DNA of 64,000 nt, from positions 248,001 to 312,000 of the forward strand of contig NZ_WBKA01000001.1 of the NCBI RefSeq assembly GCF_008831125.1, in the 5' to 3' direction. The position numbers and the translations under genes are program-made. The stretch is from Pseudoclavibacter caeni. GTDB lineage: Bacteria > Actinomycetota > Actinomycetes > Actinomycetales > Microbacteriaceae. This document shows positions 44,607 through 53,471 of the stretch, piece after piece. Numbering within the stretch: position 1 is the first letter of the stretch; each line of letters begins with the position of its first letter. The notes under the pieces are model-generated. The model had not been told where the DNA came from, searched no databases, and saw only the letters and a program-made list of their open reading frames with translations.

Positions 44607-46108
44607 TCACGACCAGGCCATCGCCCTGATCGGCTCGATCGTCGCGTCGTCGAGGGTGATCGCGTCGCTCTTGAAGCCGATGCGGTAGGTCACCAGGTCG
44701 GTGCCCTGATCGGGGTCGGTGTCGCCGTCGGTGCCCCAGTAGTTCGTGCGGCGCACTGTGAACTCGCTGCCGTCTTCGGAGAGCGAGAGCGCGGTGTACC
44801 CGGAGCCCGAGACCGAGGAGGCGGTATGCGAGCCCCCGGCGGCGAGGTACGCCTCGTCGAGCGCAGCGTCGGCGCTCGCCTGGAGGTCGTAGATGCTGGT
44901 GGCCTCGTCGTAGACGGCCAGCTGCGCACGCACGGTGAGTGCAGAGCCGTCGTCGGTGGGCGTGTAGACGGTGAGCGCCGAGAAGCCGTCGGCCGAGCCG
45001 TTGGAGGAGACGCCTGCCTCGGGCACCGGGTTGGTCACGATGGTCACGATGTCGCGCACCCCGTCGCCGTCGACGTCGCGGATGGCCGGCTGCTGACTGC
45101 GCTTCGCCTGGTACGACGACAGACCGGGGAACTCGGACTCCGTGATCAGCGTGCCGTCATTGACCACACGGACGGTGGACCGTTGAACGAGGCGCTGAGC
45201 ACGGAGCCGGTGTAGTTCGACGGCGCCGTGGCCGAGCCGCCGAGGGCGCTGGCGATCGACGAGATGTAGTCGCGCTCGAGCTGACCGGCCGGCGCCGTCT
45301 GCAGCAGCGCCAGCAGCTCGTCATCGCTCAGGGATGCTGCGGCCGGGCCGGTCTCGGAGGGCTCGACGGGTGGGCTGGTCGCCGCGTCGCCCGAGGTCTC
45401 GCCGCCCCAGGGCAGGCCGCCGTTCAGGGTGAGGTAGCCGGCCGTGCCGCCGCCAGCGACCAGCACGACGGCAACGAGCCCGGCGATGACCTTGCCGGCG
45501 CTGAGACCGCCAGCCTTGGCGCCGACCGTGGCGCCCGCCCTGCCCGCCGCGGCCGCCGCCTGCGCGGCGGAACCGGCTGTGTTGACGGGAGGTATGCCGC
45601 CGAATGCCTGTGACGTTGCGGCGGGGTCGACGTGTGCGGCAGGCGTGAAGGTCTGAGACATCGCCGAGGGGTCGGCGGGAGAGACGGGGGCGCCCGGCGC
45701 ACTGGCGGGTGCGACACCGGAGACCGGGGAGGACGCGGGAGTGGCCGTTGCGCCCGGGGCCCCGGCGAGGTCTGTGCCTGCCGCGGTGCCGGTGCCGGAG
45801 GCCTGACTGGTGGCCAACCCGATGGTGGTGGCCGCCGACGCCCCGATGCCGGAGACTGCGGGCCCGATGTATCGTGCGGCGGAGGGATCGTTCTGCGGCT
45901 GCAGGCCCCGCAGCCACTGCGCCAGCTGCGGATAGGTGTTGGGATGGGCCAGCAGCGGCGCGATCAGCTCAGGATGCTGGGGAGCGTGTGCCGCGATCTG
46001 CTGCAGCTGTGCGGCAGTCGTGGTGAGGTCTCGGACCTGCGCGAGCAGGGCATCCACCGGCGTGCCCGCCGCCCCATTGGCGTTGTTCGGTGCGAACTGG
46101 TCATTCAT
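44607..46108 (-). pseudogene. LRV protein D, split by a frameshift
   Basis: The first frame runs from the ATG at 46108 (MNDQFAPNN) through an LRV domain (LQQIAAHAPQHPELIAPLLA, HPNTYPQLAQWLRGL), an Ala/Pro linker, a transmembrane helix (KVIAGLVAVVLVAGGGTAGY) and LSDDELLALLQTAPAG, then stops at 45146. The outer domain continues in another frame down to 44607: VRVVNDGTLITESEFPG, RDVDGDGVRDIVTIVTNPV, ALTVYTPTDDGSALTV. The shift lies near 45170-45190, within the motif that reads TVTITNDGRL in gene C. A single-base deletion explains it. Both halves are otherwise well preserved. Unlike E, A, B and C, it has no parS upstream; the 234 bp before it hold nothing I recognise. Confidence 0.75.
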
Positions 46109-46342
46109 TGCTCCCCCTGAGCGTTCGGCGACCGGCATGGGTGGGTCGAGCCGTGGCGTGATGTGCCACGGCAAGGGTATCAAAACCCACCGACACGGCC
46201 ACGGCCCGGCGCTCACGCGCCCCCGGGCCGCGTCCACAGCCGGCGGGTTTGCGTGTTGTTTCTGCATGAATAACTCCAGAATGAGTGCAGAATCCTCGCA
46301 CAGAACGCGGTGCACCCTCAGCCCGGCGCCCAGCGCGCAACC

Positions 46343-47450
46343 TCAGACCCGGGGCCACACCTCGTCGGCGATGCGCACGATCTCGGCGAGCTTGGCCCAC
46401 TGCTGGGCCTCGGTGAGCACATTGCCCTCCTCAGTGGAGGCGAACCCGCACTGGGGGCTCAGCGCCAGCTGCTCGATCGGCGCGAACTGCGCAGCCTCGG
46501 TGATACGGGCCCGCACGGCCTCTGGGTCTTCGAGGGCGCCCGACTTCGAGGTGATGAGGCCCAGCACCACGCGCTGGTCGCCGCGGGGCAGGAAGCGCAG
46601 CGGCTCGAAGCCTCCGGCGCGCTCGGTGTCGTATTCGAGGAAGAAGTCGTCGTAGCCCGTCTCGCCGAGCAGCTGCCGCGCCACCGGCTCGTAGCCTCCC
46701 GACGCGATCCACGTGGAGCGGAAGTTGCCGCGGCACACGTGCGTTGTGATGGTCATGTCGGCCGGCCTATCGCGCAGGATCTCGTTGAGCAGCGCCGAGT
46801 ACGCATCAGCCAGACCCTCGGTGTCGAGGCCGCGCTCGCGGGCGCGCTGACGCTCGGTCTCGGAGCACAGGTACGCCCACGCCGTGTCGTCGAACTGCAG
46901 GTAGCGGCAGCCCTCCGCGTAGAAGGCCGCGATCGCGTCGCGCCAGGTCTGGGCGAGGTCGGCGAACAGGGCGTCACGGTCGGGGTAGATGTCACTGTCG
47001 ATGCTCTTGGGGGCGAGACGGAAGTGCATCACCGTGGGCGCCGGGATGCACTGCTTGGCCAGCACGCTCGCGTGGTCGCGCACGAATCGGAAGTGCTCGA
47101 GCATGGGGTGGTCGGCAGGAAAGCCGACCTTGCCGGTGATGTGCACGGCGTGCGGCTTGGGCGCCAGGCCCTTGAACGCCATGCCGGAGTCTTCGGCGAC
47201 GATCTCGACGCCGTCGAGCCCGCCGAAGAAGTCGAAGTGCCAGAAGGCGCGGCGGAACTCGCCGTCGGTTACGGCGTGCAGCCCGACCTGCTCCTGGCGG
47301 CTGATCGCATGGAGGATCGCCTCGTCTTCGACGTGCCGCAGTGCGGTGGCGTCGATCTCGCCGTGCTCGAAGCGGGCACGGGCCTCATGAACGGATGCGG
47401 GGCGCAGCAGGCTGCCGACTTGGTCGGCGCGGAATGGGGGGCTTGGTCAT
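46343..47450 (-). CDS. MetE-like (YxjG/YxjH-type) methyltransferase, likely frameshifted near its start
   Basis: Cobalamin-independent methionine synthase C-terminal-like protein of the YxjG group, about 368 residues. This group includes 5-methyltetrahydropteroyltriglutamate-homocysteine methyltransferase homologues of uncertain substrate. Motifs: FRADQVGSLLRP, VTDGEFRRAFWHFDFF, a His-rich core (THVCRGNFRST) and the zinc-ligand region LALSPQCGFASTEEGN. The family N-terminus (FRADQVG...) is preserved without a start codon. The only well-placed ATG (47450, MTKPP) is out of phase with it by one base because of a run of six C (47441-47436, minus strand). With five C the protein would read MTKPPFRADQVGSLLRP. 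Without correction only the part from 47182 is translatable. Confidence 0.7.
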
Positions 47451-47661
47451 GCACATCAGTGTAGGCCTCGGGGGATGCCCGAGGCTCGCGGCGCATCTCG
47501 GCGCATGTCGGCAGCGGGGTGACTGGGGCATCCATTCATTGAGTGTGCAGTTGTGCTGGTTGCCCGTGTCGAGAGTGTAGAAGAACTGCTTTTGGGCTGG
47601 CCGATAGGCCGTTGTTGTGCACACTCGGTGATGGGTGCAGCCCGGATGGGGACGGCCGGCT
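47451..47661. other. Non-coding gap upstream of the MetE-like gene
   Basis: About 210 bp without a gene. A 9-bp inverted repeat (gagtgtgca at 47541-47549, tgcacactc at 47617-47625) and a TACACT -10-like element on the minus strand (47578-47573) suggest promoter and operator functions for the MetE-like gene. I see no riboswitch that I can name. Confidence 0.35.
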
Positions 47662-47711
47662 GCCGGCAGCGGCCGCGCCCGGGGAGTGCCCGGAGCGCGG
47701 CCGCTGCCGGC
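47662..47711 (-). terminator. Strong hairpin after the zinc alcohol dehydrogenase
   Basis: Perfect 17-bp inverted repeat (47662-47678 with 47695-47711), 16-nt loop, starting 15 bases after the dehydrogenase stop codon. No U-tract. Confidence 0.85.
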
Positions 47712-47726
47712 GGAGGAGTCAGGCGA

Positions 47727-48782
47727 TCAGTGCACGTACACCTTCAGCGCCTTGGTGTTCTTCGCGTCGGCGAACACGTCGTAGGCCTTCTCGAACTCGT
47801 CGAACGAGAACTCGTGGGTCACGAAGCCGCTCACGTCGAGCTTCTTCGCTGCGACGAGGTTGAGCAGCATCTCGAGGGTGGTGGTGTTCACCAGACCCAT
47901 CGTGATGTCGATGTTCTTCGTCCACAGCTTCTCCATGGCGATCTCGACGGGCTTGCCGTGCACGCCGATGTTGGCGACATGGCCGCCGGGGCGCACGATC
48001 TCGGTGGCCAGCTGCAGCGTCGGCGGGATGCCGACGGCCTCGATGGCCACGTCGACGCCCTCGCCGTCGTTGGTGAGGGCCTTGATCTGGTCGATCGCGT
48101 CCACGGCACCGGAGTTGACGCCGTCGGTGGCGCCGAACTTCTTCGCCTCGGCGAGGCGGTTGTCGTCCAGGTCGACCGAGATGATCCTGGCCGGGCCGTA
48201 CAGGCCGGCGGTGGCGACGGCCGACAGGCCGACGGGGCCGGCGCCGATGATCGCGACGGTGTCACCGGGCTTCACCCGGCCGTTCTGCACGCCGATCTCG
48301 AAGCCGGTGGGCAGGATGTCGCTCAGCAGGATCGCGTCGCGGTCGTCCACGCCCTCGGGGATGCGGTAGCACGAGGTCTCGGCGTACGGCACGCGGCAAT
48401 ACTCAGCCTGGGTGCCGTTGATGTAGTGACCGAACGCCCACGCGTCGCCCGAGGCGCCCTCGGGTGCGAGGCAGTGGCTGAGCAGGCCCTTGCGGCAGTT
48501 CGCACAGCGGCCACACGTGGTCATGCAGCTGAGCAGCAGCTTGTCGCCGACCTTGATGTTCTCGACCTCCGAGCCGACCTCGGTGACGACGCCGACGCCC
48601 TCGTGGCCGAGCACGGTGCCGGCCGGGGTCTCCGGCACGTCACCCTTGAGCACGTGCAGGTCAGAGCCGCAGATCGTGGTGGCGGTCATCTTCACGATGA
48701 CGTCCGTGGGCTGCTCGATGACCGGATCCGGCACCTCTTTCCACTCGCGAACGCCAGGACCGCCGTAGACAAGACCCTTCAT
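47727..48782 (-). CDS. Zinc-dependent alcohol dehydrogenase
   Basis: Medium-chain dehydrogenase of 351 residues. The catalytic zinc is bound by TTICGSDLHVLKGD and GHEGVGVVTEVG. The structural zinc cluster is CMTTCGRCANCRKGLLSHC. The NAD site is AIIGAGPVGLSAV with an acidic ISVDLDD, implying NAD rather than NADP. The ATG at 48782 has a perfect AGGAGG five bases before it. It resembles alcohol/isopropanol-type dehydrogenases of actinobacteria. It diverges from an IclR regulator and lies near an AcoR-like regulator, consistent with alcohol- or ketone-inducible expression; that is inference. Confidence 0.9.
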   Translation of the reverse strand: MKGLVYGGPGVREWKEVPDPVIEQPTDVIVKMTATTICGSDLHVLKGDVPETPAGTVLGHEGVGVVTEVGSEVENIKVGDKLLLSCMTTCGRCANCRKGLLSHCLAPEGASGDAWAFGHYINGTQAEYCRVPYAETSCYRIPEGVDDRDAILLSDILPTGFEIGVQNGRVKPGDTVAIIGAGPVGLSAVATAGLYGPARIISVDLDDNRLAEAKKFGATDGVNSGAVDAIDQIKALTNDGEGVDVAIEAVGIPPTLQLATEIVRPGGHVANIGVHGKPVEIAMEKLWTKNIDITMGLVNTTTLEMLLNLVAAKKLDVSGFVTHEFSFDEFEKAYDVFADAKNTKALKVYVH

Positions 48783-48919
48783 GATTCCTCCTGTGGATGC
48801 GGGATGTGCCGGCTGCGTCATCGCCGCCGGCGGGTCGTCGACCCATCTCTCATGGTCTCAGCGGCGGGGGAGGAGCGGGGTGGGGCGGCGCGGTCGGGGT
48901 GTTGCAGGCTGACACACGG

Positions 48920-48933
48920 TATCCTCCACCATG
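48920..48933 (+). promoter_or_regulatory. -10 element of a leaderless IclR transcript
   Basis: TATCCT (48920-48925) ends seven bases before the GTG at 48933. No ribosome site precedes the GTG, so a leaderless mRNA is likely. Confidence 0.4.
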
Positions 48934-49676
48934 TGAGGGAATCGGACGAGGTCGGCGTGCCGGGCGCGCGCAGCGTCCACCGGGTCGCGCTCGTGCTGCG
49001 CGCGCTCGCGGCCGGCGACGGCGAGGCGGACGGCCGGCGCATCGCCTGGATCGCCCGGCGCACCGGGCTCACCGAGCCAACCACGGCACGGCTGCTGCGC
49101 GCGCTCGCGGTCGAGGGGTTCGCCGAGCGACACGCGGACGGCCGCTGGGCGCTCGGCGGCGAGATCGACGCCCTGGCGCGGCTGCGCAGTCGGGTGCCGG
49201 GCGGGTTCTGGGATGCGGCGGACGGGGCGGTGCGCGCGCTGGTGGAGGACACCGGGGCGGTGGTCACCCTCTGGTTCGAGACCGGCGGCACCTGGACGTG
49301 CGTGCGGCATGTCGAGGGGGTGCTCGCTGGTCGGATCGGCCCGGCGGCCGCGCTGGGGATCGCCGGGGGCGCGGCGGTCGAGGCGGCGATGGCGTGCATC
49401 CTCGCCGAGCCCGGCTCGCGCGTGCCGGCCGATGCCGAGCCATTCGACGGCGACCTGACCGCGGGGCGGGCCGTGCGCGCCGGCGGGGTCGTGCTGGTCG
49501 AGCTGGCCGGCGCGGGCGTCGTGGACGCGGGCGGACGCGAGGTGGCCCGGCTGCTCGCGGCGCGTCCCCGGGTCGATGCGAGCGATGACGCCCTCACGGC
49601 GTTCGCGGGGCGGGTGCGCGCGGCCGTGCGGGGGCTCGGTCAGTCGCGCAGCCCGTATTCCGCGAGCCTGCGATAG
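48933..49676 (+). CDS. IclR-family transcriptional regulator
   Basis: A 247-residue product with an N-terminal winged helix (RSVHRVALVLRALAAGDGEA, IAWIARRTGLTEPTTARLLRALAVEGFAE) and a C-terminal effector domain in which LARLRSRVPGG, VVTLWFETGGTW and RIGPAAALG are recognisable. The effector domain is shorter and less conserved than in typical IclR proteins. The long open frame upstream, reaching back through the divergent dehydrogenase, is a shadow. I start at the GTG at 48933; the GTG at 48957 is possible. It probably controls the divergent alcohol dehydrogenase. Its last 37 bp overlap the end of the convergent AcoR-like gene. Confidence 0.75.
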   Translation: MRESDEVGVPGARSVHRVALVLRALAAGDGEADGRRIAWIARRTGLTEPTTARLLRALAVEGFAERHADGRWALGGEIDALARLRSRVPGGFWDAADGAVRALVEDTGAVVTLWFETGGTWTCVRHVEGVLAGRIGPAAALGIAGGAAVEAAMACILAEPGSRVPADAEPFDGDLTAGRAVRAGGVVLVELAGAGVVDAGGREVARLLAARPRVDASDDALTAFAGRVRAAVRGLGQSRSPYSASLR

Positions 49677-51523
49677 AGGGTCGAGCGGGAGAGGCCGAGC
49701 GCCCGGGCGGTCGCGGTGCGGTTGCCGTGGGTGCGGTACAGCGTGGTGATGATCGCGGAGCGCTCCTGCTGCTCGAGCGTGGTGAGCGGTCGCAGCGCGG
49801 CGCTGAACGCGTGCGGGGGCAGATCGGCGACCTGGATCGGCCCGCTGGGCCGGCGGGCGAGTGCGTACCGTAGCGCGTCGGTGAGCTGGTGGATGTTGCC
49901 CGGCCAGTGCCCGGCGGCGATCGTGCGCAGGGCGGACACGGACACCTCGCGGTGGGCGCTCGGCTGCAGCGCCTCGAGCAGGCTCGCCACGATGCCGGGC
50001 AGATCCCGCTGCCGCTGGCGGAGGGCCGGGACGATGACCGTGCGGCCGATGAACGGCAGCATCGGCGCGAGGGGTGACGCCTCGTCGATCTCGCCGCCCT
50101 CGCCGGTGAGCACGAGGCGAACCGGGTCTCCGTGCACGCGCGGGGCGCGCAGGAATCGGGTGACCTCGGCGCGTTCGGCGTCGTCGAGCAGGGTCACGTT
50201 GCGCATCACGAGCACGGGGTCGCCGATGGGGCGGTCGGTGTGCGCGAACGAGGCCAGCGCCCGGCGCACGCCTCTGGCCTCGCGCACGAGCTCAGGGGAG
50301 AGCACGTGGACGTGCAGTCCCTGTGCGGCCGCGACCTCGTTGACCAGTGACACTTTGCCCACGCCGATCTCGCCGAGCAGCAGCGCCGCCTCCTCCCGCT
50401 GCAGGCTCTGGGTGAGCTCGCGCCGGGCGAGACGCCAGGCGCTCGAGACGCTGCCGCGGCCGAGGGGGGTGCCGTCGACGACATCCGGGCCCACGGGCGA
50501 CGCGGTGCGAGCGGTCGGCGCCCTGGCGGGGCGGCCGGCGGACGCCGGGCGCGCGGCGCCGGTCACGGTCGCCTCGACGAGCACGCCGCGGTCGGCACCC
50601 ATGCCGATGCGTCGGGCGGCGACGTCCAGCAGCATCCGGTCGGGTGCCGCGGCAGTGTCGTCCGAGGCGTCCCGCGCGGCCGCCTCGAAGCGGAAGCGCG
50701 CCTGGTCGGCGTCACATGTGGCCGCACGCGCCCGGTGGCACAGGTCGCGGCGAGTCGGCTCGTCGAGCAGGCGCCCGGCCCGTCCGCTGTGCAGGGCCAT
50801 CATGCCGGTGGCGGCGAGCACGAGCCGGCGCGAGCGCCCCGCGGCCTCTGCGTCGGCGCGGGCGAACGCCTCGAACACCCGCCGTTCCACGGGCGAGGAC
50901 GCCTGCAGCAGCTCCGCCTCGATCGCGCGCGCCGTCTGCACCGCGATCGTCTGCATCATCAGGCTCGCGTCGGCCAGCCCGCAGGTGAGGTCGATGACGC
51001 CCTCGAGACGGCCGGTGATCGGGTGGATGATCGGGGCGCCTGCGCAGACGACGTCGAGGAAGCGCTCTTGGAAGTGCGCGGGGCCGGCGACGAAGATCGG
51101 GCGGCGGGTCTCGATGGCGGTGCCGACCCCGTTCGTGCCCACGAACCCCTCGCTGAAGTCGAAGCCGGGGGCGAGATCGATGCCGTTGAGCAGCGACGCG
51201 GCGTCGCGTCCGCTGTCGACCCGGGCGAGCACGTGCGAGTGCGCGTCGGAGAGCACGACGCCGATGTCGAGGCTGCCGAGCGCGTGCACGAGCTGGCGCA
51301 TCGGGTCGCGGGCGCAGCGGCTGAGCGGGGTGTCGTTGGTGATGGTGACGTGGCGGTTCGCGCTGCCGTGCGCGTCCACGCCCGCGTGGGCGGAGCGCTG
51401 CCACGAGCCGATGATCGGCAATGGCACGGTCGCGTCCGTCGGCGGCGTCGGCGTCGTGCCGGGGACGTGGTCCGCGAGGAAACGGCGGCGGGCCTCGGCG
51501 AGTGCTGCGGCGTCGCTGATCAT
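49640..51523 (-). CDS. AcoR-like GAF/Fis-HTH regulator with degenerate AAA domain
   Basis: The 627-residue regulator resembles AcoR-type activators of acetoin and alcohol catabolism. The N-terminal region SRCARDPMRQLVHALG leads into a GAF-type sensor (GFDFSEGFVGTNGVGTAIET, GRLEGVIDLTCG). The central AAA-like domain keeps Walker A (LGEIGVGKV) but lacks the GAFTGA loop that contacts sigma-54. Its Walker B region (DPVLVMRNVTLLDD) lacks the normal acidic pair. The C-terminal Fis-type HTH reads GNRTATARALGLSRSTLYRR. The start is the ATG at 51523. It diverges from the ABC importer and is convergent with the IclR gene. Such regulators in actinobacteria act without sigma-54. Confidence 0.85.
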   Translation of the reverse strand: MISDAAALAEARRRFLADHVPGTTPTPPTDATVPLPIIGSWQRSAHAGVDAHGSANRHVTITNDTPLSRCARDPMRQLVHALGSLDIGVVLSDAHSHVLARVDSGRDAASLLNGIDLAPGFDFSEGFVGTNGVGTAIETRRPIFVAGPAHFQERFLDVVCAGAPIIHPITGRLEGVIDLTCGLADASLMMQTIAVQTARAIEAELLQASSPVERRVFEAFARADAEAAGRSRRLVLAATGMMALHSGRAGRLLDEPTRRDLCHRARAATCDADQARFRFEAAARDASDDTAAAPDRMLLDVAARRIGMGADRGVLVEATVTGAARPASAGRPARAPTARTASPVGPDVVDGTPLGRGSVSSAWRLARRELTQSLQREEAALLLGEIGVGKVSLVNEVAAAQGLHVHVLSPELVREARGVRRALASFAHTDRPIGDPVLVMRNVTLLDDAERAEVTRFLRAPRVHGDPVRLVLTGEGGEIDEASPLAPMLPFIGRTVIVPALRQRQRDLPGIVASLLEALQPSAHREVSVSALRTIAAGHWPGNIHQLTDALRYALARRPSGPIQVADLPPHAFSAALRPLTTLEQQERSAIITTLYRTHGNRTATARALGLSRSTLYRRLAEYGLRD

Positions 51524-51716
51524 GTTCTCATTCTGCCCCTCGGACGCCGGAAGCGGAACCGTGGACCGGCTGTCAGTCCGCCGAGACGCCGTCGCCGGTC
51601 CACCGAGGGGTGGAGTGAACTTGTCTACACCTGTCTGAGACCGTGGTGGGATCGCCTCCCGCGAGGCCCTAGAGTGGGATGAGCAGAACTCGCTCAACAG
51701 AAGAGAGAGGAGCACC

Positions 51717-53333
51717 ATGTCGATTCTGAAGCTGTCGCACCGGCCGGAGTACTCGCCTCGACCGGTCGGCTCGAGCGTCGGCCACAGTCGCGCACGTCGA
51801 TCGGGCAGCGTCGCCCGCGGCGTGCGCCGACTCGTCGCTGGAGCCATCGCGGTCATCGCCGCCGTCTCGCTCACCGCCTGCAGCGCGGGCTCGCAGACGG
51901 CCGCGCCCGCGGCCACGAACTCCACGCTGCACATCGGCCTCTCCGCCGCGCCCTCGGGGCTGGACTTCACCACGACCGGTGGGGCGGCGGTGTTCCAGGC
52001 GCTCGTGGGCAACGTGTACGAGGGGCTCGTGCGCCTCGACGATCAAGGGGAGATCCAGCCGCTGCTCGCGACGGACTGGACGATCAGCGACGACGGGCTG
52101 CGCTACTCGTTCCAGCTGCGTGAGGGGGTGACCTTCCACGACGGCACCCCGTTCGACGCGAACGTGGTCAAGGCGTCGCTGGAGCGGGTGCCACAGTGGA
52201 CGGCGAACACGCCGAAGAACCTCGCGGCGATCGACCACGTCGAGGTGGTCTCGCCCACGCAGGCCGACGTGGTGCTGAAGACGCCGGACAGCGAGCTGCT
52301 GTTCTGGCTGTCGACGGTGCTCGGCGTGATGATCGCGCCGGACTCGGTGGCCGACCTGGCCACGCATCCGAACGGCACCGGGCCCTTCCGATTCAGCTCG
52401 TACGATCCCGGCACGCGCATGGTGATGAACCGCAACGACGACTACTGGGGCGACAAGGCCCAGTCAGCGGAGCTGGACCTCTACTACTACGCCGACGCGT
52501 CATCCGCCGCCAACGCACTGCGCAGCGGCCAGCTCAACGCGCTGTACGCGGCCGAGGCGTTCGACCAGATCGACCAGTTCAAGGGTGACTCGGCGTACAC
52601 GGTCTCGGAGGGCTCGACGCCCACGGTGACCGTGCTCTCCATGAACCAGAAGCGCAACCCGCAGCTCGCGGACGTCCGGGTGCGCCGGGCGATCACACAC
52701 GCGATCGACAAGGACGCGGTGCTCGCCGCCGCCACGAGCGGGCACGGTACGGTGCTCAACGGCCCGAGCGCACCCGGTGACGCCTGGTACGACGCGGACG
52801 ACCAGGCCGCGCAGGAGGCTGGCGCCTACGACCCGGACCAGGCGCGGCAGCTGCTCGCCGAGGCGGGTGCCGAGGGGCTCACGCTCACCTTCACCGTGCC
52901 GAACCGGCCGTACGCGCTGGCGACCGCGCAGGTGATCCAGAGCGATCTGCAGGCGGTCGGCGTGACCGTGAACCTGGAGACGCAGGAGTTCCCGGCGGTG
53001 TGGGTGCAGAAGACCATGGGCGACCAGGACTTCGACCTCTCCGTGGTCGCGCACGTCGAGGCGCACAACATGTTCAACTTCGGCAACGACCAGTACTACT
53101 GGAGCTACTCGAACGCCGAGGTCGACCAGGACCTGGCCGACGCCGTGGCGACGACCGACGACCAGCAGAAGACCGACGCGATGAAGGCCGCCCAGTCGAA
53201 GCTGATCGATGACGCAGCTGCCGTGTGGCTGTACAACGTGCCGAACGTCGTGATCGCGAAGAACACCGAGGGCCTGCCCGAGAACTACTACGGGGCCGGC
53301 TACGAGTTCGCGCAGGTCTCGTTCCACAAGTAG
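51717..53333 (+). CDS. ABC transporter substrate-binding lipoprotein (peptide/nickel type)
   Basis: SBP family 5 lipoprotein of 538 residues. A long basic N-terminus precedes the signal helix and lipobox (AVIAAVSLTAC, Cys at about residue 54). The mature protein has NVYEGLVRLDDQGEIQPLLATDW, LREGVTFHDGTPFDANVVKAS and a typical RRAITHAIDKDAVL. GAGAGGAG lies directly before the ATG. It captures an oligopeptide, nickel chelate or related ligand outside the membrane and passes it to the permeases encoded next. The ligand is not evident. Confidence 0.92.
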   Translation: MSILKLSHRPEYSPRPVGSSVGHSRARRSGSVARGVRRLVAGAIAVIAAVSLTACSAGSQTAAPAATNSTLHIGLSAAPSGLDFTTTGGAAVFQALVGNVYEGLVRLDDQGEIQPLLATDWTISDDGLRYSFQLREGVTFHDGTPFDANVVKASLERVPQWTANTPKNLAAIDHVEVVSPTQADVVLKTPDSELLFWLSTVLGVMIAPDSVADLATHPNGTGPFRFSSYDPGTRMVMNRNDDYWGDKAQSAELDLYYYADASSAANALRSGQLNALYAAEAFDQIDQFKGDSAYTVSEGSTPTVTVLSMNQKRNPQLADVRVRRAITHAIDKDAVLAAATSGHGTVLNGPSAPGDAWYDADDQAAQEAGAYDPDQARQLLAEAGAEGLTLTFTVPNRPYALATAQVIQSDLQAVGVTVNLETQEFPAVWVQKTMGDQDFDLSVVAHVEAHNMFNFGNDQYYWSYSNAEVDQDLADAVATTDDQQKTDAMKAAQSKLIDDAAAVWLYNVPNVVIAKNTEGLPENYYGAGYEFAQVSFHK

Positions 53334-53458
53334 CGTGCGCGCGGGCGTGACGGGCTGGTCGGGCGGATGCCAGGCCGGCCCGCTCCGGTGTGCCGCCGCC
53401 GGCCGTGAGTGAAGGCCATCGGGCGGTCGGCCCCGTCCTCCGCATGCCCGCCCCGCAC

Positions 53459-53471
53459 TAGACTTCCGTCA
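53459..53471 (+). promoter_or_regulatory. -10 element before the DppB-like permease
   Basis: TAGACT (53459-53464) ends six bases before the permease ATG at 53471, with no ribosome site. It indicates a second, leaderless transcript inside the importer locus. Confidence 0.45.

Noticed and set aside
44067-45215. 382-codon plus-strand ORF after the SPFH gene
   Set aside because: Begins inside the SPFH gene in another frame and is antisense to gene D.
44331-46276. Short similar segments tttctacacgaata (44331) and tttctgcatgaata (46259)
   Set aside because: Similarity is limited to about 14 bp and the surroundings do not align; chance cannot be excluded.
47553-48932. Long upstream part of the frame containing the IclR gene
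   Set aside because: Antisense to the zinc alcohol dehydrogenase; IclR homology begins after 48933.
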